Below are positions 38,001 through 49,050 of a DNA stretch of 64,000 nt, in pieces. This stretch comes from Lumbricus terrestris. Taxonomy: Eukaryota; Annelida; Clitellata; Crassiclitellata; Lumbricidae. Position 1 is the first letter of the stretch. Every line of letters begins with the position of its first letter. The notes beneath the pieces are model-generated. The model ran no database searches and was not told where the DNA came from. It saw nothing but the letters and a program-made list of their open reading frames with translations. A program made the translations under genes and the position numbers. Location: NCBI GenBank assembly GCA_949752735.1, contig OX457039.1:43629452-43693451 (forward strand), written 5' to 3'.

Positions 38001-40499
38001 CATGATCATATTATTCAGATTATCACATTCAAACCCAAATTATCATATCCCACTCACAGATTCAGAGAATTTAATATGTTTTCTGATATGATCAGTGAAT
38101 GTTTTGCTGCCGTTCTCAATGCTCATCTACTTTGCTCATGAAAATGTGACAATGCGATAGACTTAGTGCTGCTTTTTTGTTGAGTTTGGTTTCTCTTGTT
38201 GTCAATGACAGGGTCCCAACTGGTCAGGCCGTAGCGGAGTTCACAGCCACATGACCAACACTCGTATCACAGATCCAGAAATCATTGAGAAGAGGTGTGT
38301 TCTTGTTTCTTCTTCTAAGACCTCTAGTTTCTTGTTAGCAGTTTGAATCCGACATGGCATTGCACATTTGCATCCATGTCTCCACCTACCTGCTTGACGT
38401 AAGAATCAGTATCTTAAGTCTTTAGGATAATTCTCAGGATCTTCTGCTTTATATGCTTATATAGTGTTCCTTATGTCATGACTGGCAGTTTGAGTTGACA
38501 GTTGAAATGTGTATTTCGTTAGGTATCCAGTAATCGTTCAGAGCTTCCAGTTGAGCCATGGATCTGGTGGAAAGGGAAAGTTCTGGGGTGGAGATGGAGT
38601 GGTTCGTGAACTGCTCTTCCGCAAAGATCTCACTTTATCTGTCCTGACGGAACGAAGAGTCCACCAACCGTACGGCCTGAATGGTAAGAGCAATGATTGC
38701 GTTAATGAGTGACTGTGTCAACGGACGAGTTCGGTGAGTCCACGAGCAACGCCGACTACTCAGTTGACCTTGGTGGAAAGTGTGAACACTGTTGTCTGGA
38801 GATTTAATATTGTTCTTTCTGTATTTATTAAATGCTTACAAAGCATGATCAGTGAGGGACAGTCAGCAAATTGTGACTGAAGGAATTGCTCTTGCAGTGA
38901 CTCTCTCTCAGTTTTCAATCGTCTAACATGTTCGACAGAGAGCAATATGGTTAGAAGATTAATTGAAATGCCGTCAATTACTGGGTTTGATGCGTTATAT
39001 AGATAAGACAGACACTTTGGTCATTCTGGTCTCGTTTGTCAACTATTCTTCATTGCCTACATGTGACTAGCAATGTTTCCAGTTTTCCATTATGTGTTGT
39101 TATGAAATTGGATTGTGATGATGGGTTTGGTTAGGTGAAGTCAGTTGTTCAACCAGTGAAGTGGTTCCAGATGATAAATCTTTTGTGGCTGTGTGCCATA
39201 GTTTAATTGATCTGCTCCAGCTGTCACTAAGTCTTGTTGAATTTCACAGGTGGTGCGCCTGGAAGATGTGGCCAGAATCTTCTGCTTCATAGCGATGGTC
39301 GAATCATTAACCTCGGAGGAAAGGCTTCGGTTCCAGTGAAACCTGGCGTAAGTTCCATCGATTATTTTTTTTAAGTAGTTGGTCTGTTCACGTAAAGTAG
39401 ACTGACTGTCTTGTGAGCAGAAAAGACCTGCAGTTGGTGGAGGAGAAAGAAGCAGAAGAGGAAGAGGATATAAGCTGCATGAAAAGTGTTGGCATACAGG
39501 GCAGTGGCCATCATTTGAAAATGTGCGGTCGCTTTACTGGTAGACTTTGTTTCTCTGACATTTAAGCAGGTAAAATCATGTTTATTTGCATTTTTTGGTA
39601 ACTGAAGTGGAAATTCAATATACTGGGAAAACTTTTATTGCAAGCATGGGCGGAGTTTATCAGGGGCTAGGGGGAGCTAAGCCCCCCAAGAAGATCCAGT
39701 TTCATTTTTTACCGTGTAAATCATAGATGTAAAAAACGATGGAAACGGAATAAAAAACGGTAAAAAACGTCGTTTTTTTCGAAAAAATAAAAAACGACAA
39801 AAAACGATAAAAAACGGAAACGGTAAATAATTTGACTTTGCTACATCTAAAACCGCATTTTAACCTTGAAAACATTGATTAGGAACCTACTACTCGCAGG
39901 CTATCTCTTAAATGATGATGTTAAACGATGAAATAACGACTTTAGTTAGCTGAATCCTTGATAGTTGGCGGAAAACATAAGGAATATCAGAAAAAATTAA
40001 AATTGAGGAAAATAATAACAGAAAGTAAATGAATAAATAAAGTTAAAGAAAAAATAAAAAACGATAAAAAACGATGGGAAAAATAAAAAACGAAAAAAAC
40101 GACGTTTTTTGGGAGAGAATAAAAAACGAAAAAAACGTTTTTTACAACTATGGTGTAAATGGTATCTTTTCCCAGGCTTAACCCCCCCAAGAAGACTTTA
40201 GCCCCTCCAAGAACGGAAACCAAACTCCGCCCATGATTGCAAGTGAATTGCATCAGACTGACTGCCGGTACATTGTGAGACATCAATCCAGATGGTGGCT
40301 TTCAATCATGATGAATGAACCATTTTTCATTTCTTGCTTACAGGACGTCTTCCGTCTGGTAACTCCCGGTGGAGGTGGCTATGGAGTACAACAGGACGTA
40401 GGTGAGGGAGAAAAAAGGTCCTTTCCGGCTGCTGAAGATGCTGTACTAAGAGCAAAGGGAAGTGTCTTTGACTACAGCTTGAGACAAGAATCGGCATAA
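17100..40499 (+). CDS. OPLAH: 5-oxoprolinase (ATP-hydrolysing), complete, 34 coding exons
   Basis: Hydrolyses 5-oxo-L-proline to L-glutamate with ATP, in the cytosol, in the gamma-glutamyl (glutathione) cycle. Coding exons: 17100-17273, 17935-18126, 18989-19114, 20103-20209, 20649-20764, 21442-21518, 21996-22048, 22965-23077, 23574-23662, 24348-24465, 25045-25187, 25936-26058, 26890-27002, 27417-27505, 27626-27707, 28185-28328, 28889-29027, 29585-29697, 30083-30146, 30923-31023, 31658-31694, 32182-32292, 32891-32992, 33929-34103, 34539-34648, 34956-35030, 35383-35529, 35870-36004, 36677-36826, 37846-37920, 38212-38294, 38523-38683, 39250-39347, 40344-40499. Phases agree throughout: 1296 aa against 1288 in human. 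Motifs: DRGGTFTD (14-21), GFDMGGTSTD (314-323), FGGAGGQH (491-498), GGSHLPDLT (830-838), [10 protein letters not shown] (857-866). The N-terminal half is hydantoinase A-like, the C-terminal half hydantoinase B-like. An acceptor one base before the ATG implies an upstream non-coding exon, not located. Confidence 0.96.
17557..17752 (-). mobile_element. tRNA-derived SINE with LINE-type 3' tail
   Basis: Read on the minus strand it begins with a tRNA-like head: a box A-like GGTGGTGCAGGGGTATG, then box B GGTTCGAATCC. After an unrelated body it ends in AATCTTGAAGAGGCGCTATA, the same 3' tail as the LINE fragments at 62630 and elsewhere. Located in OPLAH intron 1. Confidence 0.82.
18220..18242. repeat. 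(TG)n microsatellite
   Basis: Short GT/TG run in OPLAH intron 2. Confidence 0.9.
21648..21945. mobile_element. Left-end fragment of the Harbinger-like family
   Basis: Starts GGCCAGAAAAATAATG after a TAA and follows the 13779-15250 element (TGTTGTGTTT-GGTAACCCGACC, then GCAGCCGTCTTTCAAGGTAT-type sequence) to GAGAGTAATAGATCTTA. The right inverted end is missing. Located in OPLAH intron 6. Confidence 0.8.
24646..24817 (-). mobile_element. LINE 3' end (RT C-terminus and tail)
   Basis: On the minus strand a fragment reading [11 protein letters not shown] matches the conserved W-N-x-L-P motif near the end of CR1/L2-type reverse transcriptases. The short 3' tail and ATTCATTCATT-type simple repeats follow at the plus-strand left edge. 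A hAT-type MITE (24818-24962) interrupts it. Confidence 0.75.
24818..24962. mobile_element. hAT-type MITE, 145 bp
   Basis: Ends CATAGGCGCAACC and GATTGCACCTATG, 8-bp flanks GACTGGGC and GACGGGGC (7 of 8). The interior has repeated GGTCCCCCAA-TTTTAGGACG blocks. Inserted in a LINE tail in OPLAH intron 10. Confidence 0.8.
26075..26250. repeat. Probable LINE/SINE remnant
   Basis: Contains TTTATATAGCACTGCACAA and AGAGGCGCTCCATG, reminiscent of the LINE tail but diverged. It starts close behind OPLAH exon 12. Confidence 0.45.
27522..27552. repeat. (CTGT)n microsatellite
   Basis: About six CTGT units shortly after the OPLAH exon 14 donor. Confidence 0.9.
28605..28858 (+). mobile_element. tRNA-derived SINE, second family
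   Basis: The head has a box A-like TTAGCTACATCGGTAAGAG and a box B GGTTCGAATCC about 60 bp later. The body has GGTGAAGGATCTCACC and GTCGAGGCCATAAGACAGCC, and the tail has CGCTATATAAAAA followed by ATTTAC repeats. A diverged 3' part recurs at 46658-46755. It ends about 30 bp before the OPLAH exon 17 acceptor. Confidence 0.8.
29202..29364 (+). mobile_element. Short MITE-like repeat, copy 2
   Basis: Reverse-complement partner of 878-1039, in OPLAH intron 17. Ends TAAAGTGTGG and CACACTTTAA, with a GCATGGACGCCGTCCATG palindromic core near its right end. Confidence 0.65.
30597..30895 (-). mobile_element. LINE 3' end, same subfamily as 62630-63270
   Basis: As read on the plus strand: ATCAATCACATAAATTTGTA, then GTGCTCCTTCAAG and CCAACCCAGGCCTGGCTGAA, and further sequence that tracks the longer copy at 62640-62900. 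Encodes a decayed RT C-terminus on the minus strand. OPLAH intron 19. Confidence 0.75.
31020..31235 (+). repeat. 29-bp minisatellite that includes a splice donor
   Basis: Eight tandem units of about 28-29 bp begin GAAGGTATTTCT and end TTTTTCTATT. The first unit spans the exon 20 / intron 20 boundary of OPLAH (donor at 31024), so the donor sequence is copied downstream. One unit has AAAGTATTT instead. Confidence 0.93.
33236..33310 (-). mobile_element. LINE tail fragment
   Basis: TTTATTTATTCATT then GTCTAGTGCCTCTTCAAG, related to the common LINE tail. OPLAH intron 23. Confidence 0.5.
36340..36620 (-). mobile_element. LINE 3' end (RT C-terminus and tail)
   Basis: The minus-strand frame reads [12 protein letters not shown] and then [14 protein letters not shown], typical of the last 40 residues of CR1/L2-type reverse transcriptase. 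The short tail has TATATAGCGCCTCTTCAAGG (plus strand) and ends in ATTCATTCATTC. OPLAH intron 28. Confidence 0.85.
36827..37070 (+). repeat. Polypurine (GA-rich) tract
   Basis: About 240 bp that is overwhelmingly A/G, starting within 15 bases of the OPLAH exon 29 donor and running to the LINE fragment. Confidence 0.85.
37090..37770 (+). mobile_element. LINE reverse transcriptase C-terminus, second subfamily
   Basis: Frames read [10 protein letters not shown], then [35 protein letters not shown], and [15 protein letters not shown], the standard order of motifs at the C-terminus of CR1/L2/Jockey-type non-LTR reverse transcriptases. At least one frameshift is visible near 37210. It ends in a GAGCGGTGCTATAGAAATTG tail and TTACA tandem repeats. 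OPLAH intron 29. Confidence 0.9.
39645..40235. mobile_element. hAT-type MITE, GGGCGGAGTTT family, copy 1 (carries a nested MITE)
   Basis: Perfect inverted ends CATGGGCGGAGTTT and AAACTCCGCCCATG with an exact 8-bp target duplication ATTGCAAG (39637-39644, 40236-40243). Interrupted by the element at 39722-40152. Lies in the last OPLAH intron, about 110 bp before the terminal exon. Confidence 0.93.
39722..40152. mobile_element. Nested hAT-type MITE, TAAAAAACG family, copy 1
   Basis: Ends CATAGATGTAAAAAACG and CGTTTTTTACAACTATG with an exact 8-bp duplication GTGTAAAT (39714-39721, 40153-40160). Many AAAAAACG-type repeats sit near both ends. 431 bp, no coding frame. Confidence 0.93.
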
Positions 40500-43400
40500 A
40501 GTGCTTCTCAAAGTATTCAAAACAGTGGAATACGGTCTAATTAATTATTCATGAAATGAGAATCAAACCAAATCAGATGCTTGTGATGGCATTTCTTCTT
40601 TCACTCAGTTAATGCTGAATAATTAGAGATGTCACAGTTAAAGATTGCTGTTTGCCTAAAGTTCCCACATGTGTGCTTCCGAAGTTCGAGTCTTGGTGTA
40701 CTGTTGAAAATTGATGTGCTGTGGACATTACTATATAGGAAATTAGTTTCTGGACTTGTAGTGTTGCTGTAATTGTGAAAAGTTGATAAAGCAATTGCTT
40801 TCCTCAAAATCAGTTTCACTGGATGACTAACGAATGATCAGTTGCGAGTAACTTGCAGTAGCCATCATCACGTTTACATTAAAAACAAGCATGTGACCAC
40901 TGAACATTCATTACAAGACTGTCAACATTTCTGCATTGTTGACTTTTGGTATGGATTTATTTTGTCATTCAACAATACTGACCATAGACTTGACGTCACT
41001 GCGGTGTTTAATTTGCCGATTAATTTACCGATCTTTGCTATTATTTATTACAAATCAACCATCTGTGCTGTGCTGAGTTTAATTGCTATAACTACATACT
41101 ATTAAATGTACTGATCATGAGTGATTGATATCATTTATATAATTATAAATAATAATTGTAATTTTGTTATTATTTATCGGATACTTATATTGTGCCAATT
41201 TATAACTTCACCCTCAATAGCTTGGAATATAGACAGGTGTAGTAAATACTAGTATTAAATTAATTTAGCGAGTGTTAATTTCTTACCAATTTTGTAGATC
41301 TTGCTAAATAGATCCACAATTTAAAGTTATACCTCTGTTTCTACAAACAGAATCTCCATGACTTACACCTTCAGAGCATGAAAGTGGCACTGCTTTTTCT
41401 CGAACAAGTTTAGGAGATCAGTATTGACAACAATTTCTGGTCAAGTGTAAAACGTAAATTCTAAATCACAGTAATGTTCAGTATTGTCAACACTCAACAA
41501 ACATTCTTCGGATCAGGCAGGTCTTGCCTGCACTAAGTTTGAATTTCCTGGCAGCAATACTAAACTCTATGAGCCTGAAGAGCCTGAATCCTGTTGGACT
41601 CGACAATCCATCAGTGGCAACAGAAGACCAAGACCTGGACCAGTTGGGCCTTCTGTTTTATCCATTGAAGGCATATTGTATTTTACTTATAGCCTAGAGC
41701 ACATTACAAGTGTGAAGTGACCTATTCAGGCTATTGACACCACTTAGCGTGTTCATTTGAACATATTAGCCACATTCTTTGACCCGATGGTGGATTGTTT
41801 GCTTGCCTATAAATTTATTGTTGTTTAAAATGTGTTTCTCTTGAAGTGTTGTTACACAATACACATGGGTCTGATTACAATTCAGTAACTGCTGAAGAGG
41901 CAATATTGGATTTTGACATAGAACTTTACCAGCAGTGTCATCTCTTTTTCTATCTCTCTCCATCCCTCTCTATCTCTCTCTCTCTAATGACGAGAGTATA
42001 TATACTAAAAGCGACTGGGAAAACCAATACAGCCCATCATTAAAGTGTTAAATGAGTATCCTATTGTGACTGTTTCTTGGAGAGAACAGATACTGCTAGG
42101 AGACAAGACAGAATAATAGTGAGGTGGGTTGCTCTGAATTCACCATCATTCCACCAAACTATCAACAGAACAGACTGACACTGTTGCTAAGTAACTTGAT
42201 ACCATTGAAAGTAAATAACAACGGGTGTCCTTGCCGTAATCGGTAAATATGAACCATGAATCTGTTTCCATTTTCATTTTAATGACAACTCGATTACACG
42301 TAAAGACAAAACGTGGGCACACTCACTTGCCCAACGTATTAATCAGACTACCAATTGTTTATGCTGTATTCTTTATTTGCGATCCATTGCCTTGTCCTCT
42401 GTGATTTAAAGTAAGACAGCCTTCTTACTTACACACAGAGGAGGATGTGTTGATCCATTATGAACAGGAGGAGAGAGGATATATGCTGGTTGCATCAAAA
42501 CTTCCTCCAAAGATATTATGCAAATTGCAATGTGCAGTGACGATTGTAAACAAGTGCATAAAGTAATAAAAAATATCCGGTGTGCACATTGAATTCAATT
42601 TTATAAATTCTGTATAAGCTAAATGAAAAACAATTACTATACAAAAACAGTCATATTTAAAAATGCTTCGGAACAAAATATCAACAATAATGTAAATAAG
42701 AACAACTGCCACTTACTCACTCCTGTAACTTGCCTACTCCTGTGTGGTTCATCTCTGCAGGTCTCCATTTGCAAAGCAAGGGAATGGTGGATAACCAAAA
42801 TGCGGACAAGGATGGGGGTTATGAACAACTGGACAAGAAAACCTAAAGTAGTATAGTGATTTCAATACAAAAGTGGGATAGAAGTTCTACTTCGCTGAAA
42901 CGGGCCAGCATAAGCAATAATTTTGCGAGGTATTTTAAAGGCACTATATCAAGTGTCCACTTGAGGGGTTTATCCATGAAGACATTTGCAAAGAGTGGTT
43001 ACCCAAATGTGGACATCTACACCACCTGTACAGTTATGTCGCTACCCTAAGTACCTCGAACACAGGCTTCAGAAATGTGTGCTAAGTTTTGAGTGCCATA
43101 GCTGGATGCATCAGGATTAAATCTGTACTTCAAAGCATAGTTATCCTTGCAAGATCAACAGATCAGCATAGCCTAGGCCCAAGTACTAACCCACAACAAA
43201 GTACGAATTTCTGCAACAGGGTGGGTAATGCAAACTTTGGAAATAATACAGAGGGTCAACAGCAGGTCATTTTTGTGCAGACGGTGGACAACCCTTTGCT
43301 CATTTCCTTTTGCAGTTCTTATATATTTAAATGAAAAATCTCTTTATCAATAGATTCAACCAACAAGTCATGACCTCAGACGACAAGCTAAAAACAATTA

Positions 43401-44257
43401 TAGTTTGTAATGCTATGCAAACATGCACTGAAAATGCAAAGACTGCTTTTCCAAAAAAACAAGTCAAGAATTTTCGCACTACAGCATTTCCAACATGTGT
43501 CAATCAGCTTCTTTCCCATGCCTTCGGAGGTTGTAGTATAAATGAATATAATAGACTATAATTATACTAGACATAATAGACTACATAACTATATACACGT
43601 GAATAGCCAGCTGTGCAGATAATTATGATGTTGTGACTAACTTAATTTCACAATAATGACACTTGTTCCATCAACGACCAGAATCACCCACTGTTCAAAT
43701 TCACAAAATGCCCGCATTGTGTATATTCAGAAAAAATTCCAACTGACATACATGTTGACAGAAATGCCATAGCAGCTTCTCAACTCATGGATATCAATAT
43801 AAAGCTGAATCAGTTCTGTGGACTATTTGTAAGCACTACAACACATACATGTCACAAAAGAAATCTCACCAAATTAATCAGTACAATATCCTGCATACAC
43901 CCAACACATCAGATCCGGATCATGTGATGGATACCAATATCACTTGGATCCCACACGCAACCAAGTGCTACTAAGACAAATGCCAACGTTTCATTGAAGC
44001 TGCACTGCATTGATCAGATACAGTAGGCACTTCAAATCAGTCCTCTGTTGAGCATGATTACCTATCGAATATAGTTGCCTACGTTTAAAGATAACAAGTT
44101 GTCTAAAGCTCTATCAATAAAATAATTGGTCAAGCACTAATAAAGCAATTGGACAATGGACATCTCTCATATCATATTTAGTAAATCTGATCATGACCAT
44201 GACGTAGACAGATAAAAATGACTCCTCGACGCAACACTCCGTCATCTTCATCCTCCT
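40500..44257. other. Intergenic region between convergent OPLAH and SOCS genes
   Basis: 3.7 kb holding both 3' UTRs, which I cannot delimit. A CT-rich microsatellite lies at about 41943-41985. No other exon, RNA gene or clear mobile element. Confidence 0.5.
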
Positions 44258-45751
44258 CTAACTATGCAAAGATTCGAACCGGCGAACCCGGACCCGCTGC
44301 TTGTAGTGGTAGTACTGAAGGAACTGGTGAAGGGACTTGGGAAGTGGCAAGTAGGAGATGCCGTCATACGTGGTCATACTACAGATGGCCGCCCGACAGA
44401 GATGCTGAAGAGAGAATGGAAATGTGCGTACGAGTGGAAGAGTCAACATCGGCTCAAAGAACATGCAACAAGCCGGGTCTTTATAATGCTCGACGAGTCC
44501 GCAGACGCTCAGCGAAGCATAGACGCTCGGATCGTGCGAGTCGAAGCTAAACTTGTGATTCCACTGCTCAACGCGTGCGTGCAACGAACGACTGTACCGG
44601 CGAAAACTAACAGAAAAAAGGAACTCCTCCTGGGCGCTGTCCCGCAAGAGGAACGTTCCCTCCGGCCGATTGTCGAGCAGTCGCTCGGCCTCGTAGCGGT
44701 CCATGATCCCCCAGTAGTAGCTGCAGTTGGTGATCTTCCTCAGATCGGGGACAAGGCAATGGATGTAATCCACCTGAGTGTGAATTGTTCGAGGTATGAA
44801 ACCCATGTTCAGTTTCAACTCGCTGCCTTGACCGTCAAGAATAAGGTCTTCGTTAACAGCCGCCGACGTTCTTAAGCTGGAATGGACCGGATGATGACTT
44901 TCAGATGAATTTGACGCAATCGTCCACGTATGACAGTTGGCATCGGAGGCTGCAGCAGCAGCACTGGAAGATGTCAAGGAACTTAAACTTCCATTACCGT
45001 AGCTCAAGTGAGGGTATATGGCCCTGTGACCTAAGGCAGCTACACTGTCCTCTTGTGCTGTCAGACTTCTTAACAACTCGGTGACGTCATCAACTCCAAC
45101 AGCGGCAGTGGCAAACCTGGGGTTGGCTGGTAGACTGTGTCGCTGGGCACTGTCGGGTATGCTGTCTGTCCTCAACTCCTCAGGCACACCAGGTCCTTCG
45201 TCTAAAGGAAGTCCATTTGATTGACAGGTAGTGATGACATCAGAGGTGACATTTTCATCATCGCCCATCATGTCATCACTGGCTCCCAGTTCCTCGTCAG
45301 CAACTCTCAACTGCAAATGCAAGCGCCTAAGTCCGGTACACAGACAGGAAACTGACGACGACTGATCATCGACATAATCGTCGGCAACTTCTTTCTGATC
45401 GGATTTATCAACTTCGGCGGATAACTTCTTCTTAGACAGAAAGTTCCAGAACTTGTTACCCTTTTTTGTACTCTTTGAACTGTCTGGAGGTGTTGGCTTC
45501 TCTTTTTTAGTGCGACCATTGCCTCCAAAAGTCTTCCTCCTCGCAGAATTGTCACGACTGGAACCAGATGCTGAACTAGATGCAACCAACATCGCATCAG
45601 ACTGCTTTACATCCACACAGGCTGCTGTTGACGGCCGACTCCCGACTCTCATCATCCCAGAACTGCAACCAACAGACGAATGCTGGTCTTCAGAATCCTT
45701 ACAGTCAGACTCTGACTGAGTCAAGACATCATTCATTGATTTTCCGTCCAT
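44258..45751 (-). CDS. SOCS5/SOCS4-like suppressor of cytokine signalling, single coding exon
   Basis: A 497-aa uninterrupted frame. The C-terminal third is unmistakable. An SH2 domain (about 347-440) has the phosphotyrosine-binding GTFLLRDS motif at 365-372 (Arg370) and the [10 protein letters not shown] stretch typical of SOCS4/5. It is followed by a SOCS box (about 445-481) with the elongin BC-type pattern S-L-x-x-x-C-x-x-x-I and an LPLP Cul5-type motif. The upstream conserved [13 protein letters not shown] segment is also diagnostic of SOCS4/5. The N-terminal 330 residues are Ser/Lys/Asp-rich and probably disordered. Family role: binds phosphotyrosine on receptors or kinases and recruits an elongin BC-Cul5 ubiquitin ligase, damping JAK/STAT or EGFR signalling. 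A good acceptor at 45770-45771, 18 bases upstream of the ATG, predicts a 5' UTR intron, so the exon is 44258-45769. Vertebrate SOCS4 and SOCS5 are also intronless in their coding part. Whether this is SOCS5 or the pre-duplication SOCS4/5 ancestor is unresolved. Confidence 0.93.
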   Translation of the reverse strand: MDGKSMNDVLTQSESDCKDSEDQHSSVGCSSGMMRVGSRPSTAACVDVKQSDAMLVASSSASGSSRDNSARRKTFGGNGRTKKEKPTPPDSSKSTKKGNKFWNFLSKKKLSAEVDKSDQKEVADDYVDDQSSSVSCLCTGLRRLHLQLRVADEELGASDDMMGDDENVTSDVITTCQSNGLPLDEGPGVPEELRTDSIPDSAQRHSLPANPRFATAAVGVDDVTELLRSLTAQEDSVAALGHRAIYPHLSYGNGSLSSLTSSSAAAAASDANCHTWTIASNSSESHHPVHSSLRTSAAVNEDLILDGQGSELKLNMGFIPRTIHTQVDYIHCLVPDLRKITNCSYYWGIMDRYEAERLLDNRPEGTFLLRDSAQEEFLFSVSFRRYSRSLHARVEQWNHKFSFDSHDPSVYASLSVCGLVEHYKDPACCMFFEPMLTLPLVRTFPFSLQHLCRAAICSMTTYDGISYLPLPKSLHQFLQYYHYKQRVRVRRFESLHS

Positions 45752-46657
45752 TCTCCGAAAGTCAAACGACTAAAAAACACACACGAACTTCTTCAATCTT
45801 GCTAGGGTAGATAAAACATCACATATAATAAATTCTGACTAGGATTTCATCATAATTAGTTTTTAACAAATAAGTGCAAATTTACCACGTAAATAATTAA
45901 GTATTTATTATTTAATGATGAAGTGGTACAGAAGTTTTTGGAAAATTTACATTAGAAACCCAGCTGCGAGGCCAATGAAAGAATCAGTGGATCAAACAAT
46001 TTTGTGATATAAATCAAGACACTGGCTTTCACCTGTGCACATAACACTGATTGCCTCTTCCACAGCAATATACCAACTGTGCTCCCAAGTACTGACGTGA
46101 CCTCGTCCATCTGCCGACCTCAGCCACTTCTCTTTGCCCACTCCACTCTACTTCTTTGACTGACAAGACCTCTTCGTCCTGTGAGCTAGGAAGGAATGAC
46201 ATGGCTAAAACATGAGTCTCTGCTTTCATTGACCCTGCACTGCTGTACCAGCTTCCTCCTTTTACGCATTCCTCCTTATTAACTGGTGGGCCAAGTGACT
46301 CTTTTCATTGTCTCAAGACCACTTTTCCCCCTCCTGAACTGCAAAAAGCCCTGATTCATGTGTACTGCAACAGGTGCTGTACATATACATTTATAGATAC
46401 AATACAATACAATTCCAGACAAACAGCTTTTACTTGCTTCTGTGTTCTAGATCAAATTACTGGCAAGCAGCATTGTGCCAGCCTGCAAGACAGGTTTCTG
46501 GTCAGCTGCTTCCTATCAGTTTCTATTTAATGGACTAAATGCCATCAGTATTGGAATAAATTTGTTGCGTAATTTAAGCCTGTATTAAAGTGATACAATA
46601 ATTGCACACACCCAAACCCAATCACTGTCCGTGCTACAGAACATATTCAAACAGACA

Positions 46658-46755
46658 AGTAGTGGTGAAAGATCTCATTCGATCAATTCATTGAAAAATT
46701 AGCAAGGTTGAGGCCACATATAGTCGATATATGAAATCAAGAACATTTACCTTGT
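46658..46755 (+). mobile_element. Diverged 3' part of the second SINE family
   Basis: GTGGTGAAAGATCTCA, GGTTGAGGCCACATA and a final ACATTTACC follow the order of the SINE at 28605-28858. Confidence 0.55.
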
Positions 46756-47014
46756 CATATCCAAATGTTACCATAGGTTTTACTAGATATATTCATATTC
46801 TGCCAAATATTTTGTCCAATTTTTCTTACACACCAAAATATTTAAAACTGCTATTTGGTACACCCTAAAACGCACATAGATAATTATATACAATCACAGG
46901 TGCATAACATCAAGGCATGGTTTAATATGCACTAGGCCTACTGGAGTAGGCCCTACCACAAATAACTGCTCGTCATAGGCTACATTATTTGTAGATTCGT
47001 AGATATTCGTACGG

Positions 47015-47085
47015 AGATTTGCATAGCGCCTCTTCAAGGTTACTATTCAGGGGCGGTCCCAACTAAACTCCATTTGAAAAGGACG
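47015..47085 (-). mobile_element. LINE tail fragment
   Basis: GCATAGCGCCTCTTCAAGGT then ATTCAGGGGCGGTCCCAACT, the common tail. Confidence 0.6.
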
Positions 47086-48898
47086 GTCTTAAGTCAGCGA
47101 AATAACGCATATCAGTAAGCCCTAATATAGGCATAAGACAATGTTCATTGGAGTCCATTCCACGCCATGGGGTCAACAACAGTTCGTGCCCGGAGAACGA
47201 GGAACATTAGAACAGATGCAACTAATCTCATTTCGAACTTCTGTTACCCACACAAAAATCACACGTCTCGTCATTTTTCAAGTTCTTAATATCACCGATC
47301 CGATCATGGTCACCCTTCAAGTAAAACAGCGTATGTAAGCAAAAACCGATGTCTATTTGGAGATTCGCACAATTCGTGCAAACTCAAAATACAGAAATTT
47401 ACATACTGTACCACAAAAATGGTGTGACAGATATGCCGAATAACCAATTGTCAGTATTTAAAACATTGTAATTCCGTTAGTCGCAGCAGGAAGACAAAAA
47501 TCGGGCGACTAAGCGATTTGTTTTCGTCCAAATTCCGATCTGCTTTCTACCATCATGATGATCCCCGTTGACGAAGACAGAACGGCAGCAAATCTTCACA
47601 GCCCATTCATTGGTCATTTAAAAATAAAATTCTCACGGACGTTAAGTGTCAGATTTAAAATTCAGTCGTTATCAAAATAGGGTATCTGTTACTACCATAC
47701 GGCATTATATCAACGTAAACCTTTCTGGTCAATTCTGACAGTTTCGCTGATTCTGTAGAATGACCTTTGACTCCAACCATTACCTCGTGGTTGACTCCAA
47801 CCACTCGCAAATTCCATCGATATTTATATTACGCTCTAAATGTAAATGTCGATGGCGAAATCTCGTGAAGCTTCAATCGAAATAAAAGATTCAATTACCC
47901 ATAAATTATTATTATTATCACTTTATCAGTCACTATAAGATCTTAAGTAGGAGACCGCGTCCACCGAGCCTGAAAACGCGAGTCCAACGTCAAAGCGAAT
48001 TTAAAATGCGTACACCCGCATTGAAGTAGTTTTATTTGAAGCCTAGGATGGTAAACTTCAATATTGAAGCCAACCTTGAATTTAGAAAGCACGCAGCAAT
48101 TAAGGTTGTTAATAATTATGGTGTACGAAAATAGACATAAGACACAGAATAAAGTTTAAACAAAGGGTAGCCTAAACGTTAGGCCTACGAGTTGAACATG
48201 TTTAGCTTAAAGTTGGATATCATATCAAGCGGGAAGTTTATTAAGCCATTAGCCTGTGGGCCAGTTTGTGGCCAACAATTAATAAACTATCTAGGTTTTC
48301 TATGTTGTTCTCATCCAAAGCTATTTATAAACTTTAATATACTGCACCCCAAGGACTGCACCCTATATCTCCCACACGGAAAAAAGCAACCAACGGTGAT
48401 CTGGTGGACTCCCTGGACTAAAATATTAGGCCTATAGTAGGCCTAGCCACATATATTATAGGCTACAGCTCTGCACTAATTATGTGAAATTTACAAATTT
48501 ACCAAATATGTTATAGTATAATTATATAGGCTACTTTATGACCGTTATTCCTATCTCAGCAACTGGGAGGCGTGTTAACAAATGTTGTTTGCTCATGATG
48601 GCTAGCATGCTTAATTGTGACAAACTCTGCAGGCATGCCGGATGCAGGCCCTGTCACATGGGAGTGTAATTTTATAAACAACCCTGGACAAGTGGGCCAC
48701 TTAATAAATTCTTGCGATAGAAGGATCATTCCATTAGAAAAAAACACATGTGGAAGAAATTTAATCGGGAGAATATGTTGCATTGGACTCCAATTAACAC
48801 ATCGCCAATTAGGCCTAGGCCTAACTGCAAGATTTGAAGGAATTTTACGGATTAATTCTGACAAAGCGGGCGAAATTGCCATTGTCAGAGGCAACAAG

Positions 48899-49050
48899 TA
48901 TGGGCAGTGTTTATCAGAGGCTAGGGGGCTAAGCCTCCCCCCAAGAAGACCCAGATTCATATTTTTAACGTGTAAATTGTATCTTTTCCCGGGCTAAGCC
49001 CCCAATAAGGCTTTAGCCCCTCCAAGAACGGAAACCAAACTCCGCCCATG
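48899..49050. mobile_element. hAT-type MITE, GGGCGGAGTTT family, copy 2 (152 bp)
   Basis: Left end TATGGGCAGTGTTTATCAG, right end CAAACTCCGCCCATG, exact 8-bp duplication GCAACAAG (48891-48898, 49051-49058). The uninterrupted version of the element at 39645-40235. Confidence 0.93.

Larger units (their letters stand above)
45772..48898. other. Intergenic region upstream of the SOCS gene
   Basis: Expected to hold the SOCS 5' UTR exon and promoter; the relatively CpG-containing stretch around 47940-48010 is a weak candidate. Also holds a SINE fragment (46658-46755), a LINE tail (47015-47085) and several TAGGCCTA words. Confidence 0.4.

Noticed and set aside
44264..44875. 203-residue plus-strand open frame
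   Set aside because: Antisense shadow of the SOCS SH2/SOCS-box coding sequence, with no homology-like motifs of its own.
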